NCBI GenBank assembly: GCA_036874045.1
Contig: CM072335.1
Location: 17,256,001-17,320,000, forward strand
Length of the DNA stretch: 64,000 nucleotides
Direction: 5' to 3'
Source: Cymodocea nodosa
Taxonomy: Eukaryota > Streptophyta > Magnoliopsida > Alismatales > Cymodoceaceae
Shown: positions 26,501 through 38,500 of the stretch, one piece after another
How positions within the stretch are numbered: the stretch's first letter is position 1
Layout: each line of letters opens with the position of its first letter
Program-made: the position numbers and the translations under genes
The notes under the pieces: model-generated
Databases searched by the model: none
What the model saw: the letters and a program-made list of their open reading frames with translations, nothing else
Told to the model about the DNA's origin: nothing

Positions 26501-29500
26501 ATTGTCAACACCAACAATCTTCTGCAGATTTAATCTATTTTACTCAATCTCTTCCCTTATGAAATGAAACATCATTCTCATATGTTTGGACTTTGAATGA
26601 AATTTAGGATTTTTAGCTAAGTAGATAGTATTTTGACTGTCATAAAATAAAATACTTCTTTTCTGTCTATGCCCCAATTCAATTAGAACATTCTCTAACC
26701 AGATTCTCTCCTTAGCTGCTTCTACAATTACGACATATTCAACTTCTATAGTTGAGAGTGCAATAATACTTTGTAGTTTGGACCTCTAGCTAACTGCAGT
26801 ACTTCCTATGCAGAATATATAACCTAAAATATTGCTTTTGTTCATCTCCCCTCCTAGATTGATTTAACAGTGTCAATAAATTCAACTGGTCATTTCTTAA
26901 AACTCAAATCAATATTTAGGAAATGTCTAAGAAATCTGAGTATCCACATTACAGTAAATCAATGTTCAACTTCTGGATTCGCCATGTATCTACTGACAAC
27001 CCCCACTACATGAGATATATCTAGTCTTGTATATATCATAGTGTATATAAGACTTCCTACTACTGAAGCATATGATATCTTGGACATTTCAGTCTTTTTT
27101 TCTTCAGTTTTAGCAGATTGATCTTTAGACAACTTAAATTGAGGTCCGAAAGACAATTCAGTCTCCCTCTCCTTTAAGATGTTGAATCTTCTAAGTACAT
27201 TTTTTAAGTGCTTCTAATTCAATTTTATTATATCAATCATTCTATCTCAAATGATTTTCATACCCAAGATTTGTTTAGCTTCTCTCAAATCTTTCATGTC
27301 AAATTTTTTTGATAGTTGTCTCTTTAATTGTTTAATTTGTTCCATACTTAATAAGCAATTAACATATCATCTATATAAAGCAATAGAATGATATAGTAGT
27401 CATCAAACATTTTGATGTAGTAGCAATAATCTGTATCACATTTCTTAAAGCTTAAGGTACAGATAAAACTATCGAATCTCTTATACCATTATTTTAATAT
27501 TTGCTTCAAGACATACAGACTCTTCAATAATCTACATTTTGTCTTTCCTTTTTGCCAATTATTACAAATCTTTCTAGCTGTATCATGTAAAACTCTTCTT
27601 CCAAATCATCATGTAGGAATGTTATCTTTACATCTATTTGCTCTAAAAACAAATTTTTTGTAGCAACAATACTTCAAACTATTCTTATATTGGTCATTTT
27701 TACAACTGATGAAAATACTTCAGTATAGTTTGTTTTAAATTTTCTAAAAGTCCTTAACAACAAGTCTAGCTTTATATTTCTTATTGTCATTTGGTTGTTC
27801 TTTCAACTTGAACACTCACTTGTTTCCTAGGATTTTCTTCCCTTTTGGTAATAGAGTTAGTTTCCAAGTTTTATTCTTTTCAAGAGACATTAGTTCCTCT
27901 TTCATTGCTAACTCTCATTCTTGTATATCACTTGCATAGATAGTCTCTTAATATGTTTCTGGTTCACCATCATCCATTAGTAGCAAATAATTAAATGATG
28001 GTACATACCTTTTAGGAGGTCTGAAGATCTTTCCAAATCTTCTAGGCTATCTAATGACAACCTCCTCTTGGTTGTCTAGTTGTTCTTGCTATTCAACTTT
28101 TGGAGATTGAATTTCTTCTATAGATTCCTTTTGAAGTTGTTCAATACCACAATCTAGCCTGATTTCAGTAGTACTTTCAGATTGAAACTCTAATTGTTGT
28201 TCAATTGCACTTTCTCTGTGCTTATACATCTTGAATTCAATGAAGATGACATCTTTTGCATGGATTATTTTTTTGATTTCTTCTACTTAAAATTTGTAAT
28301 CAAAATAATCCTTGTTATATCTAATGAAGAAACATTTCTGTGATTTTAAATCTAACTTATCCATTTTTTCATTGTTCAAATAAACAAATGACATAGATCT
28401 AAAGACCTTCAAGTAAGCATCTTTTCCAATCCACAATTCCTTAAGATTTTTAAGCTTCATAGGAACAAATGATTCTCTATTTATCAGATAAGCAATTATA
28501 TTGACAGATTTAACTCAAAATGCTTTGGGAAATCCTGCATGTAGTCTCATGTATCTAACCTATTCATCCTCTCAACAATACCATTTTACTGTAAAGTCCT
28601 AGCTATAGTCTTTTGCCTTCTAATTTCTTATTCTTTAAGGTAAATTTTAAATTTATGTCTATCATATTCCCCTCCATTGTCTGACTTAATGGATTTTAAT
28701 TTTCTCCCACATTAATTTTCCACTTCTACCTTCTATTTCTTAAAGACTTAGAAAACTTTAGATTTCTATTTGAGAAAATAAATCCATACCTTTCTAATGT
28801 TATCATCAATGAATATGACATAGTAAATGACACCTCCTAAGGAACTAACAAGGGTAGGTCTCAATACATCTATGTGAACCAGCTCTAATTTCTATAACTT
28901 TAGATCATGAGGAGTTTTAATAAAGTTAACTCTCTTATACTTTCCATTAATGTAGTCCTCACATATCTCTAAATTAACATTCTTTAACTTAGAGATCTTC
29001 CCATCTACTACTAGAACTTTCAACCCTTTTTCATTTAATTGTCCCAACCTCTTATGCCGTAGTGCAATGTCTTCAGTGTCACTCACTATTGTAGTAGAGT
29101 CATCCTGTTCTGATGTCAAATATAAAGTGTCATTCCTTTGTCCTGAGGCAACAATTCTAACACCTTTGGATAATATGGTAACCATCTTCATCTAAACAGC
29201 TAATGAAAATTGGTTGCTTTGTAAGATCAAGAACATACCTTACTTCCTGCAATTTTCATAACTCTTGCTTTATTTTTATGTATACCTTACCTCTTCCGAA
29301 CACATCTAAACTGGTGTTATTGGCAAGATTTTATAGGAGTTGCACGATAATTGTGTAACAGATCCTTCCTGTAAATAGTATGGAATGAAGCTCTTAAGTC
29401 TAATATCTATAAGCCAATGAAACTGTTAACACAACACACTAACGCATCATCTGAATCATATTTAAGCTCATATTAAGCTTATCATGATCTAGTGAACTAC

Positions 29501-32500
29501 TTACACCTGTCACAATAAGAGACTAACTATCTGATAGTAATGATAATAAAATTAATGTCATTACTTCATCATCAAACACTATATCTACTGAATTCAACTA
29601 ATTCAATATAGTGTTTAATTCATTAACATGATTAGTTACATTTTCACCTTTATGAATTTTCAGATTGAATAATTTATGCATGAGAAATACTTAGTTAGTG
29701 ACTGATAGCTTCTCATACATGTTGGTCAGTGTCTTCATCAAATCAACTATTGTTTTCTCTTTGGCAATATTCAAGTGAATATTCCTTACCAAAGACAACC
29801 TGATAAGACTTAACACTTTCCTGTCCAACAGCTTCCACTCTTCTTAATTCATCTTCTCTAGCTTTCTTCCAAATAGAAGTTGATGAAGATTCTTCTAGTA
29901 CAAGCAATCTTCTAAGATTTCTAGTAACCAAAATATTTTATGTCATCTTCCCTTTTTAAATTTTTTTTTTCTTTTATTTCTTCTGCAACCACATCTTTCT
30001 TTTTTACTTCATCTACACGTCACCCCTTCCTTGGTGGTGAGCTACTTTGGGAGGGACTTAAATGGAGAAAGTAGTCACTACTTCTGCTGAAGAGGAAAGG
30101 ATGACCATTTCCATTTTTTTTTGAAATATGAAAGATATCTGCTGGACAGAAGAGGAAGGGGAGCTAGTAGACATGATGCATGGTGACATATAAGGGGCAA
30201 GGTATGGTGGTGGAATAAAGAGTAGGAACTAGGGTGAGATAAGAACAAACACAGGGGCAGCCCAGGGGTCCACTGTCACCATCTTGTTAAGGTGATTGTT
30301 GAAGTGTTATATAAAATGGGATGGTTATGTTCAAGTTAAGCCGAAATCAGGCCTAATATACATTTGTATATATACATTATCTCTTCAATGAAATAGTAGA
30401 AGAAGAAGAAGAATGGTGTATATTTCCATAACCCACAATTACAAGTATATAAAAGAAGAAGGAGATAGATGGATCTTTAGATGGATCCTTAAATAGATCT
30501 TTGTTAAGCATAAGACACTTAACACTCCCTCTTAAGTTGGAGCATACATATCATACATGTCCAACTTATTACAAAGTTTCCTAAAATCATTAGCATTCAG
30601 CCTTTTGATGAGAATATCTGCAACTTGATCTTCAGACTTGATATAAGAAATAGATATGATTTTCTTTTGAACATTATTGTAGATGAAATAACAATCTACT
30701 TCTACATGTTTGGTCCTTTCATGTAACATTGGATTAGCAGTAATATGTATAGTAGTTTGATTGTCATAATACATTGGCATTAGATCACAACTGTTAACTC
30801 CTAACTCCAACAACAAGGTCTTTAACCAAATTAGCTCTGTAGAGGTGTTGGACATACTTCTGTATTTAACCTCGATACTAGATTTTGCAATCACATTCTA
30901 TTTCTTGCTCTTCCATGTGATAAGATTGCCTCCAACATAGATCAAGAAGCCAAATGTAGATTTCTTGTTAATCCTATCTTCAACATAACTTACATCTAAG
31001 TAGCCTTCAATATTTGTATGACCATGTCTTTTATATAGAAGTCCTTTGTCAGAAGTTTATTTAATGTATGCCAACAAGCAAAGAACACCACACCAATGGA
31101 CTTCTCTAGGTGAATGCATAAACTAACTGCTAGAAAACATGAGAAAAATTGTTGTTATTTTCATTAAAGAATGGGAAGATATTTATACAAGAGATGGATC
31201 CATATAAGAATCCATATAACACTAAGATCCATATAACATTAAGATCCATATAACACTAACAGTCCTCCTCAAGCTGGAGAGTATATATCAGCTAATCCTA
31301 GCTTGCCACACATTGAATCAAAAGATCTACGGCTTAAAGCCTTGGTCAAGATGTCAACTTGTTCTTCACTAGATGAAATGTGAAGAGTACGGATAACGTC
31401 TTTAGTAACTAGATCTCTGATGTAGTAGCAATCGACCTTAATGTACTTGGTACGCTCATGAAAAGTCTCATTCTTAGCTTTATGAATTGCAATCTGATTA
31501 TCGCAGTACATCACCATTAATACTTTGACCATTACCCCAAGCTCATTCAATAATGATCTAAGCCAAACCATTTCACATCCTGTAAGTGTCATTGCCCTGT
31601 ACTCAGCTTCTGTACTAGAGCAAGATATGACACTTTGTTTCTTGCTACACCAAGTTACCAAGTTTCCTCCTATATATGTTAGGTAACCTGAAGTGGACTT
31701 CCTGTCGCCCTTGTTACCTGCAAAGTCAGCATTACAGAAGGCTTCAACTTCTAGATGTCTCTGTTTCTGATACATCAATCATTTTCCTGGAGTTCCTTTG
31801 ATATATGCTAAAACTTTTTGAACTCCTTTCCAATGCACAACTCTAGGCTAATGCATAAACTGACTAAGCAATCCCACAGTGTATGCAATGTCTGGTCTAG
31901 TAACAGTAAGATAAATCAATTTCTCAACAAGGCATCTGTACCTATTGAGATCAAAAAATTCCTCAGTAGACATGTCCCAAAAGAGGGGATTTTGTTCAAT
32001 TGGAGTAGATGCAGGTTTGCACCCTAAGGTACCAGTTTCTGCCAACAAATCTAAAGCATACTTTCTTTGAGATAACACCATCTTGTCTTTGGAGTATGCA
32101 AACTCCACACCTAGAAAGCATCCGGGTCACCCTAGATCCTTGATTTCGAAGACTTTGGCCAGGTGGTCCTTGGTCCTCTTGATCCCAACACAATCATCTC
32201 TAGTAAGAAAGATGTCATCAACATATATAGCAAGGATGGTATACCCCCTATCAGACTTACGAATAAATACTGAATGATCCACTGTGCACCTTCTAAAGCC
32301 ACCAGAGAAAAGAACACTGCTCAACTTCTCAAACCAAACACGTGAACTTTACTTAAGGCCATAAATTGCCTTCTTTAATTTGCAAACTACCTGTTCATCC
32401 TATGAAATATACCTAGGAGGTTGAGCCATATATACTTCCTCAACTAGATCGCCGTATAGAAAAGCATTCTTTACATTCAGTTGGTGAAGTTCCCACCATT

Positions 32501-35500
32501 GGTTGATCGCCACTGACAATAACACCCTGATTGAGTTCAATCGAGCTACAGGAGAGAAGATTTCTACATAGTCTACCCCATACTCTTGAGTAAATCCTCT
32601 AGCAACAAGCCGAGCCTTATATCTTTCTACCTTCCCATCTAGTCTAAACTTCACAGTGAAAACCCACTTGCAAGAGACTAAGTTAGCATTAACAGGCCGA
32701 GAAACTAGTTCTCAAGTGCCACGAGACCACATGGCTTCCATCTCCTGATCCATGGCCTGCTTCCAAGTAGGATATTGCAAAACTTCCTGGTATGTCCTGG
32801 GAATATTCTCAGACATGATAGACAAGGCAAAGGTTCGACAAGAGGGGTAAGATGCTCATAGGAAACAAATTGAGAAATGAGATGTTGTGTACATGAACGT
32901 GTGCCTTTCCGGAGAGCAATAGATAAATCAGCAACGGTAGTGGGCGGATCTACAGTTGAAGAAGTATCTAGTGGAGCCATAAGTTGAACTTCAGTTTGTT
33001 GCCTCCTTTGATACACCTACAGTGGCCTTACTTCACTCTCTTAATTTTAGGTACCCTCACTAGAAGACTTAGGACTGGTAGGAATGACAGGCTCATCAGA
33101 CTCACGAGGAGTGAATAAGGGCCCAGAATCTCGAGGGAGGGCTGATCAACTAAAGTATCAATCCTTTGAGTAAAATAAGGTTGGTCTTCAAAAAAGGAGA
33201 CATCAAAGGAGGTATAATACTTTCTTGTAGGAGGGTGAAAACACCTATACCTTTTTCGAGTTATGGAATATCCCACAAAGACACATTTAAGAGCTCTTAC
33301 ATCAAGTTTATCAAGACCAGGTCTTAGATCTTGAACAAAAGCAATACACCCAAACACCTTAGGGGTGAGAGAGAAAAGTTCACCCTCAGGATAAAGACAA
33401 TGCAGAGGAATCTCCCCCCTAAGAGGAGACGATGACATCCTGTTCACTAAATAAGCAGCAGTGAGAACAGCATCTACCCAAAAGGATTTTGGAACACTCA
33501 TATGAAGAAGAAGAGTTCTAGTAATATCCAACAAATGACGGTGTTTCCTCTCCGCCACCCCATTCTGCCAAAAGGTGTGAGGACACGTCGTTTGATGAAT
33601 AATCCCACGAGAAGTACAAAGGTGTTGAAACTGAGTACTCATAAGCTCAAGAGCGTTATCAATTCTAAGATACTTTAAGATAATAGAGAACTGAGTATTA
33701 ATTTCATTCACAAAATTTTCAATAGAAACTACAATATTTTTTCTATCTTTTAGCAGATACACCCAACAAACTCTAGAAAAATCATCAACTAACACAAGAT
33801 AATATCGATACCCACTAGAAGAGGTAACACGGCTAGGACCCCACACATCACAGTGAACAAGATCAAACATAGTCTGACTCTTGGTGAGGGACACACGAGG
33901 AGAGAGAGACCGACTATGTTTGCCCAATTCACACGACTCACAGATAAACTCAGAAACATCTATCCATGGTAGCGCTTGACAAAGCTTGTGAATAGACGAG
34001 TGATCAAAACACCTATGCTATAAGAGAGAAGAGACGGTGGCAGAAGACAGCAAGACTGTAAGGCCGCTAGAAGATGTATCACAGGCGAGAACATACTCCC
34101 CAGTGTTCCGCCTATGGCCCAAACCAATTCTCCTCCTCGTCCGCAAATCCTAAAAGGTACAATGAAAAGGAAAGAACGTTACAAAACATGATAGCTGAAC
34201 AATTATAGCACTAATAGATAATAGGTTAACAGAGAGATCGGGAACAAGGTATTCTCAAGCCGTATATCTGTAGTGACACCAATTGTGCCGCTTCCAGATA
34301 TAGGACATGAGCGGTCATCCACCACGATAACACTCTGTAAGGTAGGCATTTTCCTGAGGCGAGAAAAGAGAGTAAGACAACTTGTCATGTGCTGAGATGC
34401 ACCTGAATCGACGATCCAGGGTTGTATCTCGCTAGTACGCATAGTCATGCCAGAAGTGGAAGCTAAGGATGCAACTGCCAAAGAATTAGAGCATTAGGCC
34501 TGCTTTAACCTCTCCTACTCCTGCTGAGAAATAACCATTGTCGCTTCCCTGGAGTTGCCTTCTCCTCCACTAGGAGTATTATGTACCTTAATCACATTTC
34601 TCGCCCAAGTAGGCTTATCAAACTTTTCCCAACATTTTTCAAACCTATGATTGGTCTTCCCACAATGAGTACAAGGAACCCTACGTCTTCTTGTAGTCAT
34701 AGGGAACTGCTAGACTCTCTGTCTCCCTTGAGTCCCTTTAACAGCCAACGTTGAACTGTCCTGACCTATAGGAGTTATCATGTTTCCAGCCTTGGAGATA
34801 CGCAATACCTTTGCAAATGCAGTTCCCAAATCAGGTGTAATGTCTCCTCCCAATAAATGTCCACGCACCTAGGACACTAACTCCTAAGGCAGACCAGATA
34901 GGAAAGTAGCTAACTGCAAATCATTCCTATACCTTTGTAACGTAACAAAGTCAGTAGTAAGAGACTGTAGTACATTCAGTTCCTCAAATAAAGACCGAAT
35001 AATCCCATAATATTCTTGAACCGATTGATTACCCATTTTCAAGTTGAAAATCTGTTCATATACATCATAAACTTTTAGGATATTTCTCTCTTCTACATAC
35101 ATCTGCTTCAATGTGTCCCAAATGAGTTTGGCCGGTCGAAGCATCATCACTCCCTTAGCTATAGTAGGTTCCATACTATTTTCTAGCCAAGTAATTACCA
35201 TAGAATCATCAGCAAACCAATCATCATACCCGAGATCCTTGATATCAATGGAGGGTTGAGTCAAATGTTTGCTTTTCCTTTGTGCTGCCACAAAGGTGAG
35301 AAAACTTAAAGACCAACTATGATAGTTCAAGTCATTGAGCTTCATAGAAGGTCCAACAATAGGTCGAATCACAGATTCCTGAAAAGCCATCACAACCAAA
35401 ATCTTAAAGAATCAAACAAGATTCACCAAACTTAAGCAGTTGTCTCCAACAACGTCAGTGGATTCAGCAGCCATTGTCTGCACAACTACCAATTTGCAGG

Positions 35501-38500
35501 CAGCCTATCACATCACCATATCCGATTGTAGGCCGATCTTAGACCTCCAAACTGCATTCACATTCAACCGCAGCCCTACAGACTATAGCACCTCCGATCG
35601 TAGATCTCCAAACTATAAACGGCATCCATTCGCAGGCCGTCTCGGGGGGGGGGGAAATGGTGTAGGTTTCCGTGGGGGGGGCAAAAACCGTGCGGGGCGA
35701 GGGGGGGAGGGCGCATCACTGCTTTGATACCATGTTAGAAAACATGAGAAAAATTGTTGTTATTATTTTCATTAAAGAAGGGGAAGGTATTTATACAAGA
35801 AATAAATCCATATAAGGATCCATATAACACTAACATCCATATAACATTAAGATCCATATAACACTAACTAAGAAGATTAACAATGTAAGAGATGTCAAGC
35901 CTAGTTGCAATTAAATAAATAAGCTTGCCAACAAGTCCATTAGTGTACAACGAGATATAAAGACAGTATCCCTTCTGAGTACAAGAGTACCCAAGAAAGA
36001 TGCACTTGATAGCATGGGGAGACAACTTGTTAAGGCCTAGTGTGTGGTCATAAACAAAAGCCACACAACCAAAGATTTTTAGCAAAATGGGAAAGAGGCC
36101 TTTTTTGGAATAAAGACGACCAAGGGGAACAACACCTCCCAAAGGGGTAGAAAGCATGCGATTGATTAAAAAAACAGAAGTAAGAACAGCATTAGCCCAC
36201 AAACAATGAAGAACATGCATGTGAACCATAAGAGTACATCTAAGATGTGATAATGCTTGCGCTCGACTACACCATTCTATTGAGAGGTGTAGGGACAAGT
36301 GGTTTGATGAATGATGCCAAAAGACGCACAAACATTTTGAAATTCATGATGTAAAAACTCAAGAGTATTATCTGTATATAAAATTTTTAGGAAGATAGAA
36401 AACTAATTTTTGATTTCAGCTAAGAATTTTCTGAGTACATTAAGAGCATTCTTTCGTGACTTTAACAAGTCTACGAAACACGAGAATAATCATCCACAAA
36501 AATAATGTAATATCTGTGTCCACCACAAAACACAACACAACTAGGACCGCAGATATCACAATGAACAACATCAAACATACTAGTAGACAAAACAAGATGT
36601 AGACGCCTAAAGGTAACACGGTGATGCTTATCAAGCTGACAAGACTCACACTAAAAAAAAGAAAGAGAAAGCCAAGGTAGGGCTTGACACAACTTTTGAT
36701 GAGACAGGTGTCCAAGCCAACAATGCCACAAGGAGGAATCAGAACCACCAGCAAGACTAGTCACCAGCCCTCGAAGAATACGATCATGAACCAACACATA
36801 TGCTCCAGATAGAGACTTACACCCCAAACCAATCCTCTTCCCCATCTGGAAGTCCTAAAAAGTTACATGAAAGGGAAAAAAAGTCACAAAACATTATAAC
36901 TGAATGGTGATGGTGCTAATGGATAAAATGTTAAAAGAGAACTCTGGAACATAAAAGACGTCGTTTAGCCGTATCTTGAAGAGACTTGTATCTCCCCCTG
37001 ACTAGATACAGAACATAAATGACCATTGGCTATAGTAATGGAGGTTTTGTTAGGAAGGGCAGAAAGTTTGTCAAAGAGTGTGGATGTACCTGAAACATGG
37101 GTGGTGGCTCCAAAGTCTATAATCGAAGAATTATCTCTAGAATCAACCAAGGCAATAGAAGACTGTATACCTAAATGATGAGGCGGCGCTTAAGCAAGCA
37201 TGACCGCCGAAAGATATCTTTGTTCCTATATGAGACGATCATATTCTTTTTAAGATAAGGTGACTGTGGTAGACGAGGAGGAAGGGGCAACACCAGAGAC
37301 AACTTGAGCGACTTGAGGCTTTAGATGTGGGAACTTCTCCTAGCATTTCTTTAACCTATGACTCAATTTACCACTTGTTTAGAATGAAAAAGTGCATAAT
37401 ATTAATGGTTAAATGATGGTTAATTGCATAATATTTAGCTTATCATATGATAATTAAGTCATTTTATTATAATTGCACTGTTATATGCGTTAATGAAAGA
37501 ATCTGCTTAATTTTAGGGAATTAATATTAATTTAGTATATTTCTGAACTGTCGGTAAATTGCAAACTGCAAAATTCTTAAGTATCCGAATTTTTTGTTAT
37601 ATCGAACAGTTATGCTTAATCTACCAAAGAGTTATGTTTAAATTACTGAACAGTTATGTTTTAAAAGAATATTTTATTATTTCCTGAAAGACACGTCATA
37701 TTCTAGAAGAATGACTTAAGTGGATTTTCAGTAAGTTATCTCTAACTATCTGAAATGCATCTGGGCATCGGATAGTTAGACTTGTAACCCTCCGAAATAT
37801 TTCTTTATTATAAAACTACTGATGACACGTGTCGTGATCTGGAAAATTGACTTAAGTTATATATCGATGAATTATCTATAACTATCTGAAATGCATCTAA
37901 ACATTGAATAGTTAAGTTTGTAAGTATCCAAAATGCATTTGAGCATCGAATAGTTAAGTTTGTAAGTATCTGTAATGCACCTGAACATCAGATAGTTAAA
38001 TTTATGCACGTGTTTTATAGTTAAATCAACGAAACAAGTCCGTTAAGTTATCTGTAACTCCACAGACCAGTTATTTTCTAATATGCTACTGTAGCGGTTG
38101 CAGGAACAGAACAGTTGGAAGAAAAACCACGATCGCACGTATCACGTAGGAATTCACTCGTCGAAGGAAGAAGAAATCATCGTCGTTGATATGAATGAAG
38201 GAAATTCAACCAATCATTCAAGCAAAAGCAGTTACCACTGAAGAAATATAAAATAAAAGAAGTGGGTGTGTGTGCAGAGGTGGAAAATCACGCTAACTGC
38301 AGGCAGCGTCGGAAGTTCCCTGAAGGTCCACACCATCACCATAATCACCAACCATCGAAGGTCTGTGAGAATACTTTCCTGATGTCGGGTCGATTCCAAG
38401 CCAAACATAATGTCTAACAACCACTGTGAGGAGTGATCGCATTGTAGGAAGGGAAACCATTTTCACCAAGCGCCGACTCATATCTTAGGAGATCGTAAAG

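Larger units (their letters stand above)
31128..35863 (-). mobile_element. inner Ty1/copia element, short LTRs, all pol domains present
   Basis: Minus strand, 4736 bp. LTRs of 131 and 128 bp lie at 35863-35733 and 31255-31128 and differ at about 8 of 128 bases. The target duplication reads GTTAG on the minus strand (35868-35864 and 31127-31123). Primer-binding site TGGTATCAAAGC at 35732-35721. Gag (35399-34884), CCHC knuckle ([14 protein letters not shown]), protease ([11 protein letters not shown]), integrase ([14 protein letters not shown] ... [13 protein letters not shown]), RT ([13 protein letters not shown]) and RNase H ([18 protein letters not shown] ... [12 protein letters not shown]) are all present. 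Of the retroelements here it looks the most complete, yet it is interrupted about eight to ten times. Short LTRs suggest an Ale/Retrofit-like lineage; I am not sure of that. Confidence 0.88.

Noticed and set aside
35440-35727. Gly-rich 95-codon frame
   Set aside because: Antisense of the C-rich leader of the inner Copia element.
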